A DNA stretch of 10,838 nt from Clostridiales bacterium. GTDB taxonomy: Bacteria > Bacillota > Clostridia > Oscillospirales > Butyricicoccaceae. Shown in pieces: positions 1 to 6,278 of the stretch. The stretch is taken from positions 1 through 10,838 of the forward strand of contig JANZZB010000042.1 in the NCBI GenBank assembly GCA_026419635.1. The letters run 5' to 3'. A model generated the notes under the pieces. That model made no database searches and was not told where the DNA came from. It saw only the letters and a program-made list of their open reading frames with translations. Numbering within the stretch: position 1 is the stretch's first letter; each line of letters starts with the position of its first letter. The position numbers and the translations under genes are program-made.

Positions 1-114
1 TTTTCGTGCGGTTGGTGAACCTGTACGTATTCTAACAAAGGAGGATTATTTTTTCTTCGCAAAGCTAAAGCTTTTTGCAACCACCGGCATTGCCGGTGGT
101 ATTCCTTATACAAT
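1..114 (-). mobile_element. Partial second IS200-type copy (left end and tnpA leader only)
   Basis: These 114 bases match 741-854 with a single difference (C at 78, G at 818). They therefore carry the same left-end hairpin (stem arms 80-88 and 92-100) and the same tnpA leader, including the anti-ribosome-binding-site arm at 34-45. The match stops exactly at 114, where the right end of the complete element begins. The period is 740 bp, the length of the whole element, so this is read as the start of a second, head-to-tail copy. Its transposase ATG would lie about 24 bases to the left of the window. A solitary left-end remnant cannot be excluded from what is visible. Confidence 0.8.
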
Positions 115-118
115 CATA

Positions 119-139
119 ACCACCGGCCGTGCCGGTGGT
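119..139 (-). repeat. IS200 right-end recognition hairpin
   Basis: Perfect 9-bp stem (119-127 with 131-139), loop CGT, 4 bases from the inferred right boundary. It sits back-to-back with the left-end hairpin of the adjacent copy (80-100), so the two ends form a right-end/left-end junction like that of a circular transposition intermediate. Confidence 0.78.
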
Positions 140-237
140 ATGCACAAGCCCCCCTAGGGCACATTACCGGCAAAGCCTATAGGCTTATCGAAAGTTCTGC
201 CAACCGCACGACTTTCACCGGCAGCCCCTAAAGGGGC
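140..237 (-). other. Structured non-coding 3' region of the IS200 element
   Basis: Between the tnpA stop and the right-end hairpin there is no reading frame but a lot of possible structure. A 6-bp stem (223-228 with 233-238) overlaps the stop codon, and a 14-base palindrome lies at 173-186. The 12-base segment at 200-211 is exactly complementary to 744-755 in the leader loop. None is followed by a run of T on the minus strand, so none is a clear intrinsic terminator. Confidence 0.5.
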
Positions 238-717
238 TTATCTCTTGCCTTCTTCTACTGGCTTACCCGTAAACGGGTCGATAAACTCTTTTATGCTTAG
301 TTGGTCATCTGCCTTATCTTCCTGTAGTTGATTGCGGATGTATTCCTCGATTGCACGTCTGTTTCTTCCTACCGTGCTCACATAGTATCCTCTGCACCAG
401 AAATGACGGTTCCCATATTTGTACTTCATGTTCGCATATTTTTCAAAGATCATTAGACTGCTTTTGCCTTTTAGATACCCCATAACTTGCGACACGCTAT
501 ACTTTGGTGGGATATTTACCAGCATGTGTATGTGGTCCTTGCATGCCTCTGCTTCCATGATTTCTACTCCCTTATACTCGCACAATTTCCTAAGCATCTT
601 ACCTATATCCTCTTTAATATTGCCATAGATAATCTGACGCCTATATTTCGGGGCAAATACTATATGATACTTACATTCCCACTTCGTGTGTGCTAAACTG
701 TCTGTGTCAAGTTTCAT
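238..717 (-). CDS. tnpA: IS200/IS605-family transposase TnpA (Y1 HUH endonuclease)
   Basis: A 159-residue single-strand DNA transposase that cuts and rejoins the hairpin ends of its element through a 5'-phosphotyrosine link, acting as a dimer. Visible hallmarks are an N-terminal KYHIVFAPKYRR strand, the metal-binding HUH motif His62-Ile-His64, and a C-terminal helix with the likely nucleophile Tyr126 and the metal ligand Gln130 in the pattern YxxxQ. Spacing and length agree with IS608 TnpA. Nothing looks broken, so the protein is probably active. The ATG at 715-717 is preceded by AAAGGAGG (730-737) with a rather long 12-base gap. That site is fully paired in a leader stem, so translation is probably repressed. 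The gene ends at a small hairpin (223-238) overlapping its stop codon. There is no accessory tnpB. Confidence 0.96.
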   Translation of the reverse strand: MKLDTDSLAHTKWECKYHIVFAPKYRRQIIYGNIKEDIGKMLRKLCEYKGVEIMEAEACKDHIHMLVNIPPKYSVSQVMGYLKGKSSLMIFEKYANMKYKYGNRHFWCRGYYVSTVGRNRRAIEEYIRNQLQEDKADDQLSIKEFIDPFTGKPVEEGKR

Positions 718-728
718 CCAGACTTGAT

Positions 729-785
729 TCCTCCTTTGTTTTTTCGTGCGGTTGGTGAACCTGTACGTATTCTAACAAAGGAGGA
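729..785 (-). promoter_or_regulatory. tnpA leader hairpin sequestering the ribosome binding site
   Basis: In the tnpA transcript the segment at 774-785 (TCCTCCTTTGTT on the minus strand) is a perfect 12-base complement of 729-740 (AACAAAGGAGGA), which contains the ribosome binding site. The loop is 33 bases (741-773). A leader stem that hides the Shine-Dalgarno sequence is the established mechanism keeping enterobacterial IS200 transposase silent. Here the same logic is seen with unrelated sequence. The identical arm at 34-45 in the neighbouring copy implies the same control there. Confidence 0.82.
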
Positions 786-819
786 TTATTTTTTCTTCGC
801 AAAGCTAAAGCTTTTTGGA

Positions 820-840
820 ACCACCGGCATTGCCGGTGGT
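820..840 (-). repeat. IS200 left-end recognition hairpin
   Basis: Perfect 9-bp stem (820-828 with 832-840) around a 3-base loop, 14 bases inside the left boundary of the element. Its stem is identical to that of the right-end hairpin, consistent with both being bound by the same TnpA dimer. Confidence 0.8.
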
Positions 841-854
841 ATTCCTTATACAAT

Positions 855-884
855 AAAAAAATCTCCGAGCATTTCGCTCGGAGA
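855..884 (-). terminator. Intrinsic terminator of the rubredoxin gene
   Basis: A 9-bp stem (862-870 with 876-884) with a 5-base loop begins 6 bases after the rubredoxin stop. On the minus strand it is followed by seven T residues (861 to 855). The IS200 copy begins at the very next base (854), so the insertion left the terminator whole. Confidence 0.93.
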
Positions 885-890
885 CATCCT

Positions 891-1052
891 TTATTCTGCT
901 TTCTCAAACATTTCCTTTGCCACACCGCAAACCGGGCATTCAAAATCTGCCGGTACATCATCCCAAAGAGTTCCTGGGGCAATTCCGCCTTCTGGATATC
1001 CCTTCTCCTCATCATAAACAAATCCGCAAACCGAGCAAACATACTGCGCCAT
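891..1052 (-). CDS. Rubredoxin
   Basis: A 53-residue cytoplasmic iron protein that carries single electrons, typically to oxygen- or peroxide-detoxifying enzymes in anaerobes. The single iron is held by four cysteines in two knuckles: Cys6-x2-Cys9 (CSVCG) and Cys39-x2-Cys42 (CPVCG). The conserved aromatic and glycine core between them (YDEEKGYPEGGIAPGT, W30) is intact, and length matches the classical 52-54 residue form. The ATG at 1050-1052 is chosen because GGGAGA lies just upstream and the family starts a few residues before the first CxxC. An in-frame ATG at 1121 would add 23 unrelated residues read from a hairpin-rich leader. It has its own promoter and terminator, so it is probably monocistronic. 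Its electron partner is not in the window. Confidence 0.96.
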   Translation of the reverse strand: MAQYVCSVCGFVYDEEKGYPEGGIAPGTLWDDVPADFECPVCGVAKEMFEKAE

Positions 1053-1099
1053 AATTTTCTCCCAAACCGCAAACACAATCATCAATTGTGCAGAGATTG

Positions 1100-1129
1100 C
1101 CGCTATTTCGGCGAGCGGCACGCCGAATT
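1100..1129 (-). repeat. Short hairpin-forming intergenic repeat, copy 1 (rubredoxin leader)
   Basis: On the minus strand it begins AATTCGGCGTGCCGCTCGC. Positions 1111-1129 match 4116-4134 at 18 of 19 bases. Both copies continue into an A/T-rich loop and then GCGG, giving the pairing CCGC (1115-1118) with GCGG (1100-1103). In this copy a competing CGGCG/CGCCG pairing (1121-1125 with 1109-1113) is also possible. Confidence 0.6.
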
Positions 1130-1170
1130 GATTTGAATAAAGTTACATTTATTGGGTATTGTTTTAAGAA

Positions 1171-1198
1171 ATTATAGCATATTTACTAAAAAAATCAA
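1171..1198 (-). promoter_or_regulatory. Promoter of the rubredoxin gene (extended -10)
   Basis: Minus strand TTGATT (1193-1198), 16-base spacer, TATAAT (1171-1176), with TG one base upstream of the -10 (TGCTATAAT). It lies 6 bases past the uvrA stop codon. The predicted start near 1164 gives a leader of about 110 bases containing the repeat at 1100-1129. Confidence 0.7.
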
Positions 1199-1203
1199 TT
1201 GTT

Positions 1204-4029
1204 TTAAATCAGAAACGTCTTCAAATACTCCCCAGTATAAGATTTTTCACACTTTGCTACCTGCTCCGGCGTTCCAGTGCAGACGATCTCGCCTCCGCGA
1301 TCTCCGCCCTCAGGGCCTAAATCTATGATATAGTCGGCGGTTTTAATAACATCTAAATTGTGTTCAATCACAATAACGGTGTTTCCTCCCTCGACCAATG
1401 TTAAAAGTACTTCAATCAGCCGATGCACATCAGCAATGTGCAGACCGGTCGTCGGTTCATCTAAAATATAAACTGTTTTGCCAGTTGGACGCTTCGAAAG
1501 CTCTGTAGCAAGCTTAACACGCTGAGCTTCTCCTCCCGAAAGTGTCGTGGACGGCTGACCAAGACGTACATACCCCAGTCCTACATCAAGAAGAGTCTGC
1601 AATTTTCTTGATATTTTAGGAATATTCTCGAAAAATGTTATGCTTTCCTCTATTGTCATGTCAAGAACTTCCGCAATGTTCTTCCCTTTGTATCGTACAT
1701 CCAATGTTTCCCTGTTGTACCGTTTCCCTTTGCATACGTCGCATGGAACATAGATATCCGGCAAAAAGTGCATTTCGATCTTAATCAATCCATCACCCGA
1801 ACAAGCCTCACACCGTCCGCCGCGAACATTAAATGAAAACCTTCCGGGACCATAACCTCGTACTTTGGCGTCCTGAGTCTTAGAAAACAGATCACGGATA
1901 TCTGCAAAAACACCGGTATAGGTTGCGGGATTGGAACGAGGTGTACGCCCAATCGGAGACTGGTCAATATCGATTACCTTATCCAGATTTTCCATGCCAA
2001 GTATTTTTTGAAAAGCACCTGCTTTCATTTTCGCACCGTTTAATTCAGATGCTAATGTTTTATAAAGAATTTCATTCACTAACGAAGATTTTCCTGACCC
2101 TGAAACACCTGTTACGCAAGTTAATGTGCCGAGAGGAATCTTAACGTTAATATCCTTTAAGTTGTTTTCCGCCGCACCCGAAATTTCAAGAAATTTTCCA
2201 TTTCCCGCTCTCCGACAAGCGGGAACAGGAATACGCTTCTTCCCGCTCAGATATTGTCCGGTAAGCGACGCGTCGCATTTCTTAATTTCTTCAACGGTAC
2301 CTTCGCATAGTATCTCTCCGCCGTGAATTCCCGCACCGGGTCCGACGTCAACAATATGGTCTGCTTCCATCATCGTATCTTCGTCGTGTTCAACAACGAT
2401 CAGTGTATTTCCAAGATCGCGAAGTCGTTTCAGAGTAGTAAGCAGTTTTTTGTTATCTTTTTGATGCAGACCGATCGAAGGCTCGTCTAGAATATACAAT
2501 ACACCCATCAGCGAAGATCCGATTTGTGTTGCCAATCGGATTCTCTGGCTTTCTCCTCCGGATAGAGTACCGGAAGCTCGGGAAAGCGTCAGGTATTCAA
2601 GTCCGACACTTTTAAGAAAACCTAATCTTTCAAGAATTTCTTTGATTACTCGATCGGCAATCAGCTGTTCCTTTTCGGTAAGCGTAAGATTTTTAATAAA
2701 TTCAATCGCATCATTCACTGATTTTTCCGTATAATCCGAAATTGAAAGCCCTCCCACGGTAACAGCCAACACTTCTTTTTTCAGCCGTTTTCCGTGACAA
2801 TCCGGACAGGGAACTGCACTCATGCACTCTTCAATTTCTGCACGCATATATTCGCTCTGCGTTTCACGGTACCGTCTTTCTAAATTGCGAACAATTCCTT
2901 CAAAGGCTTGTTCGTAATTTCCGCCGCCGCTCTCTCTCTGCCAATGCAGGGATAGCTTCTCGCCCTTTGTACCGTATAAAAGAACATCGACTGCTGCTTT
3001 AGGAAGCGACTTAACCGGAGCATTCAATGAAAATCCATATTTCTTCGATAACGCGTTGAAATACATTCTCGATATGCTGCCCTGCTCCAATCCAGACCAG
3101 CCGGATGCGCGAATGGCCCCCTCCAATATCGATAACGATTTGTTCGGAATTATTTGATCGGGGTCAATTTCAAGTTTAATACCGAGTCCTGTACAGGTCG
3201 GACATGCGCCGTACGGATTGTTAAAGGAAAACATTCTCGGCGTCATTTCTTCAATACTGATACCGCAGATATCACAGGCATAATTCTGTGAAAACAAAAT
3301 CTCTCGGCCTTCGTCAATCAGATCAGCAATCACAAGCCCGCCTGCAATGGTGGTTGCCGTTTCAACAGAATCGGTCATACGCTTTTTAACATCTTCGTTA
3401 ATAACAAGTCTATCTACTACAAATTCAATATTATGTTTTTTGTTTTTATCAAGTTTGATCTCTTCGGAAAGGTCATAAACTGAACCATCGATACGTACGC
3501 GAACATATCCGCTCTTTCGTGCGTCTTCGAGAACCTTGTGATATTCACCTTTTCGTGATCTGACAACCGGAGCAAGAATTTGAAGTCTTGTACCCTCCGG
3601 CAGCTGCATGAGTTGATCTATAATTTGATCAATTGTCTGCTGCTTAATTTCCCTTCCGCATTTTGGGCAATGCATCACGCCTATACGCGCCCACAAAAGA
3701 CGTAAATAATCATAAATTTCAGTAACTGTACCAACTGTGGAACGGGGATTTTTTGAAGTTGTCTTTTGATCAATCGAAATAGCCGGAGAGAGACCTTCAA
3801 TATAATCGACATCCGGTTTGTCCATCTGCCCTAAAAACTGGCGTGCGTATGAAGACAGTGATTCAACATACCGTCTCTGTCCTTCAGCATAAATTGTATC
3901 GAATGCCAGAGAGGATTTTCCGGAACCGGAAATACCCGTTATCACAGTCAACTTGTCGCGTGGGATTTCGACATCTATATTTTTTAAGTTATGTTCTCTT
4001 GCGCCTTTAACAAAGATATTATCTCGCAT
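1204..4029 (-). CDS. uvrA: UvrABC system protein A, excision-repair damage sensor ATPase
   Basis: About 941 residues. UvrA dimerises, scans DNA for bulky lesions and loads UvrB onto them, then leaves. It is a tandem ABC ATPase. Visible landmarks are Walker A GISGSGKSS (residues 32-40) and GVSGSGKSS (about 640), and two signature loops, TLSGGESQR (about 488) and TLSGGEAQR (about 830). Zinc-binding cysteine pairs include CPKC, CDIC with CPTC, CPDC, and the C-terminal CEAC/CDVC module around 740-765. Length is full for a Gram-positive UvrA. The start at 4027-4029 (MRDNIFVKGAREHN) is preferred because family members begin a few residues before VKGAR and a weak GGATCGG lies upstream. In-frame ATGs at 4041 and 4071 lack any ribosome binding site. 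It follows uvrB by about 160 bp with no terminator in between, so co-transcription under LexA control is likely. Confidence 0.97.
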   Translation of the reverse strand: MRDNIFVKGAREHNLKNIDVEIPRDKLTVITGISGSGKSSLAFDTIYAEGQRRYVESLSSYARQFLGQMDKPDVDYIEGLSPAISIDQKTTSKNPRSTVGTVTEIYDYLRLLWARIGVMHCPKCGREIKQQTIDQIIDQLMQLPEGTRLQILAPVVRSRKGEYHKVLEDARKSGYVRVRIDGSVYDLSEEIKLDKNKKHNIEFVVDRLVINEDVKKRMTDSVETATTIAGGLVIADLIDEGREILFSQNYACDICGISIEEMTPRMFSFNNPYGACPTCTGLGIKLEIDPDQIIPNKSLSILEGAIRASGWSGLEQGSISRMYFNALSKKYGFSLNAPVKSLPKAAVDVLLYGTKGEKLSLHWQRESGGGNYEQAFEGIVRNLERRYRETQSEYMRAEIEECMSAVPCPDCHGKRLKKEVLAVTVGGLSISDYTEKSVNDAIEFIKNLTLTEKEQLIADRVIKEILERLGFLKSVGLEYLTLSRASGTLSGGESQRIRLATQIGSSLMGVLYILDEPSIGLHQKDNKKLLTTLKRLRDLGNTLIVVEHDEDTMMEADHIVDVGPGAGIHGGEILCEGTVEEIKKCDASLTGQYLSGKKRIPVPACRRAGNGKFLEISGAAENNLKDINVKIPLGTLTCVTGVSGSGKSSLVNEILYKTLASELNGAKMKAGAFQKILGMENLDKVIDIDQSPIGRTPRSNPATYTGVFADIRDLFSKTQDAKVRGYGPGRFSFNVRGGRCEACSGDGLIKIEMHFLPDIYVPCDVCKGKRYNRETLDVRYKGKNIAEVLDMTIEESITFFENIPKISRKLQTLLDVGLGYVRLGQPSTTLSGGEAQRVKLATELSKRPTGKTVYILDEPTTGLHIADVHRLIEVLLTLVEGGNTVIVIEHNLDVIKTADYIIDLGPEGGDRGGEIVCTGTPEQVAKCEKSYTGEYLKTFLI

Positions 4030-4190
4030 ATTCCGATCCATGCACCGTGATATAACATACTGAATTTGCAATAATGAGTAAACCGGTATATTAATCGCGG
4101 TCTCCGCAATTTTAAGCGAGCGGTACGCCGAATTTTCTGATTATATAATTGATTAACAATTTTAAAAGGCAATAAACAAAATTTATACTC
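4030..4190 (-). other. uvrB-uvrA intergenic region
   Basis: 160 bp without a gene. It holds an exact TATAAT (4140-4145, minus strand) but no convincing -35 at 16-18 bases, so a separate uvrA promoter is only possible. Copy 2 of the short repeat follows immediately downstream. No T-tract hairpin separates uvrB from uvrA. Confidence 0.45.
4104..4134 (-). repeat. Short hairpin-forming intergenic repeat, copy 2 (uvrA leader)
   Basis: Minus strand begins AATTCGGCGTACCGCTCGC, differing from copy 1 at one of 19 bases. CCGC (4120-4123) can pair with GCGG (4104-4107) across a 12-base A/T-rich loop, as in copy 1, although the loop sequences differ. It lies 6 bases downstream of a TATAAT hexamer and about 75 bases before the uvrA start. 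Confidence 0.6.
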
Positions 4191-6158
4191 TTATTTTTTA
4201 TCTTCCATCAATTCTTTAATCCGGTCGCGCAATGTTGCTGCATATTCGAATTCAAGCATTTTTGCCGCTTCCTTCATATCTTTTGTCAGCTGTTCGATCA
4301 TCTTTTCTTTTTCTTTCTTTTTCATCTTCTTCGGATTAAGCGCCGCGCTGACGGATGCGCTTGAAGATATTTCAATAATATCGCGGACTTCTTTTATAAT
4401 CGTCTTCGGTACGATTCCGTGTTCTTCATTGTATTTTAATTGCAGTGAACGGCGGCGATTTGTCTCGTCAATAGCCCGTCTCATCGAATCCGTTACTCGA
4501 TCAGCGTACATAACAACCTTGCCTTCCGCATTACGTGCAGCACGTCCGATTGTCTGGATTAACGATGTCTCACTACGCAGGAATCCCTCCTTGTCAGCAT
4601 CCAAAATAGCAACCAAAGATACTTCCGGTAAATCAAGCCCTTCACGCAAAAGATTAATTCCGACAAGCACGTCAAAAACACCCAGTCTTAAGTCTCGTAA
4701 AAGCTGCATTCGTTCAATTGTCATAATATCATGATGCAGATAACGCACCTTAATTCCGGCGTGTTCAAGATAAGCCGTTAAATCCTCGGCCATTTTTATT
4801 GTAAGTGTTGTTACCAACACGCGCTCTTTTTTTGCCGTCCTTGTTTTGATTTCGTGGATAAGGTCATCAATTTGTCCCTCAACCGGACGTACGAATATTT
4901 CGGGATCGACGAGTCCCGTCGGACGAATGAGCTGCTCAACGATCTGTGAAGAACGGCTTTTTTCATATTCAGAAGGCGTTGCGCTCACATAAACCACTTG
5001 ATTGATTCTGTTTGTAAACTCTTCGAAATTCAATGGACGGTTGTCATAAGCTGATGGTAGGCGGAAGCCAAATTCCACAAGCGCTTCTTTTCTCGCGCGA
5101 TCACCGTGATACATTCCTCTTGCCTGTGGCATAGTTACGTGGGACTCGTCAACCATCAGAAGCCAGTCCTTCGGAAAATAATCCAAAAGAGTATACGGTG
5201 CACTGCCGGGTTCTCTCCCCGCTAGCACTCGGGAATAATTTTCGACGCCGGAGCAAAAGCCGATTTCCTTTAACATCTCGATATCATACATCGTTCGCTG
5301 CTTAATGCGCTGTGCCTCGAGTAGTTTCCCCTGCTCTTCAAAAAAGCGAACGCGATCTGCAAGCTCTGCTTCCAGCTCTTCAATTGCTCTGCCTATATTT
5401 TCCTTAGACGTGACATAATGGGAAGCCGGATAGATCGCAACATGCCCCAAAACGCGCCTTGGCATACCGGTTACAATATTAATTTCTGATATCCGTTCAA
5501 TTTCCGAGCCAAAAAACTCTACACGAATTGCGTAATCATCGGTATTTGCCGGATGGATCTCAACAGTATCTCCTCTGACACGAAACCGGTTGCGTTCAAA
5601 TGCAATGTCATTTCGCTCGTATTGTATTTCAACCAGTTTTTTTAGAAGCTCATCGCGGCTTTTCATCTGCCCCTGACGTAAAGAAATAACCATGTTTTTG
5701 TAATCAATCGGGTTACCGAGGGAGTATATGCAAGAAATACTCGCCACGATCAATACATCTCTGCGTTCAAACAATGCAGACGTCGCTGAGTGCCGTAAAC
5801 GATCGATCTCTTCGTTAATACTCGAGTCTTTTTCAATATAGGTATCCGTAGAAGCAATGTACGCTTCCGGCTGATAGTAATCGTAATAGCTGACAAAAAA
5901 CTCAACGGCATTATTCGGAAAAAACTCGCGAAACTCTGAACAAAGCTGAGCCGCGAGGGTTTTATTGTGTGCAAGAACTAAGGTCGGGCGCTGGACCTTT
6001 TCAATGACTTTTGCCATTGTAAACGTTTTGCCGGAGCCTGTTACTCCCAAAAGGGTCTGTTCCGGAAAATTCAGTTCAATCCCCTTAGCAATTTTTTCAA
6101 TCGCTTCCGGCTGGTCGCCAGATGGCGTATACTCGCTCACTACCTTAAATTCCGCCAA
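4191..6158 (-). CDS. uvrB: UvrABC system protein B, excision-repair helicase-like core
   Basis: About 655 residues from a TTG start. UvrB is loaded on DNA by UvrA, verifies the lesion with its beta-hairpin and recruits UvrC for the cuts. Visible are the TPSGDQP entry motif, Walker A GVTGSGKT, the damage-probing hairpin region with YYDYYQPEAY, the box LLMVDESHV, the C-terminal helicase motif QTIGRAARN, and a terminal UVR coiled segment (LEFEYAATLRDRIKEL) that binds UvrC. An in-frame ATG at 6195-6197 would add 13 residues not usual in the family. However, a near-perfect -10 hexamer abuts that ATG, so transcription should begin at or inside it. The TTG at 6156-6158 gives the normal N-terminus (x-AEFKVVSEYTPSGDQP), with GGGG at 6167-6170 as a modest ribosome binding site. 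Regulated by the LexA box upstream. Confidence 0.96.
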   Translation of the reverse strand: MAEFKVVSEYTPSGDQPEAIEKIAKGIELNFPEQTLLGVTGSGKTFTMAKVIEKVQRPTLVLAHNKTLAAQLCSEFREFFPNNAVEFFVSYYDYYQPEAYIASTDTYIEKDSSINEEIDRLRHSATSALFERRDVLIVASISCIYSLGNPIDYKNMVISLRQGQMKSRDELLKKLVEIQYERNDIAFERNRFRVRGDTVEIHPANTDDYAIRVEFFGSEIERISEINIVTGMPRRVLGHVAIYPASHYVTSKENIGRAIEELEAELADRVRFFEEQGKLLEAQRIKQRTMYDIEMLKEIGFCSGVENYSRVLAGREPGSAPYTLLDYFPKDWLLMVDESHVTMPQARGMYHGDRARKEALVEFGFRLPSAYDNRPLNFEEFTNRINQVVYVSATPSEYEKSRSSQIVEQLIRPTGLVDPEIFVRPVEGQIDDLIHEIKTRTAKKERVLVTTLTIKMAEDLTAYLEHAGIKVRYLHHDIMTIERMQLLRDLRLGVFDVLVGINLLREGLDLPEVSLVAILDADKEGFLRSETSLIQTIGRAARNAEGKVVMYADRVTDSMRRAIDETNRRRSLQLKYNEEHGIVPKTIIKEVRDIIEISSSASVSAALNPKKMKKKEKEKMIEQLTKDMKEAAKMLEFEYAATLRDRIKELMEDKK

Positions 6159-6197
6159 CTTCGGTACCCCGCATTTCTTAATAATAAACTCTTTCAT

Positions 6198-6226
6198 ATT
6201 ATATCAGAACATTCGTTCTTATGCAA
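6198..6226 (-). promoter_or_regulatory. uvrB promoter
   Basis: Minus strand TTGCAT (6221-6226), 17-base spacer, consensus TATAAT (6198-6203). The expected start point is near 6191, downstream of the ATG at 6195-6197, which supports initiation at the TTG at 6156-6158. The spacer contains the LexA box. Confidence 0.8.
6207..6218. promoter_or_regulatory. LexA/DinR (SOS) box in the uvrB promoter
   Basis: GAACATTCGTTC, which on the minus strand reads GAACGAATGTTC. It matches the Gram-positive LexA core GAAC-RNRY-GTTC at every defined position, and the flanking A/T extends the symmetry to 14 bp. It lies inside the -35/-10 spacer, so bound LexA would block RNA polymerase. uvrB and uvrA are classical SOS genes, so derepression after DNA damage is the expected behaviour. 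Confidence 0.88.
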
Positions 6227-6229
6227 TAG

Positions 6230-6252
6230 GGCACACCTTTTAAAGGTGTGCC
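6230..6252. repeat. 11-bp inverted repeat between radC and the uvrB promoter
   Basis: GGCACACCTTT (6230-6240) is the exact complement of 6242-6252. In RNA a stem of 8 or more G/C-rich pairs would form about 26 bases after the radC stop and just before the uvrB -35. There is no T-run on either side, so an intrinsic terminator is doubtful. It could stabilise the pyrE-radC message end. Confidence 0.6.
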
Positions 6253-6278
6253 GCAATCTTCCAATTTATGTTCATGAT

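Larger units (their letters stand above)
115..854 (-). mobile_element. IS200-type insertion sequence, IS200/IS605 family, complete 740-bp copy
   Basis: A compact single-gene element coding only a Y1 transposase, with no tnpB. Both ends carry a hairpin with the same 9-bp stem, ACCACCGGC/GCCGGTGGT: left end at 820-840 with loop ATT, right end at 119-139 with loop CGT. Hairpins at the ends, in place of terminal inverted repeats, are what this family's transposases recognise in single-stranded DNA. The left boundary (854) is set by the loss of identity with the copy at 1-114, and it touches the T-tract of the rubredoxin terminator. The right boundary (115) is inferred from the start of the next copy and could be off by a few bases. 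The length (740 bp) fits the roughly 700 bp usual for IS200. Confidence 0.88.

Noticed and set aside
80..139. CRISPR-like array from the repeated CCACCGGC palindromes
   Set aside because: There are only two adjacent palindromes, explained as the right-end and left-end hairpins of abutting IS200 copies.
707..1078. 123-codon minus-strand open frame overlapping the rubredoxin gene and the IS boundary
   Set aside because: It is out of frame with rubredoxin, crosses the terminator and the IS end, has no family features and no ribosome binding site; the rubredoxin frame explains the region.
891..1121. Longer rubredoxin starting at the ATG at 1121
   Set aside because: The extra 23 residues are not found in rubredoxins and are read from the hairpin repeat; GGGAGA stands before the ATG at 1050-1052.
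6230..6252. Intrinsic terminator after radC
   Set aside because: The stem is good but no run of T follows on either strand; recorded only as an inverted repeat.
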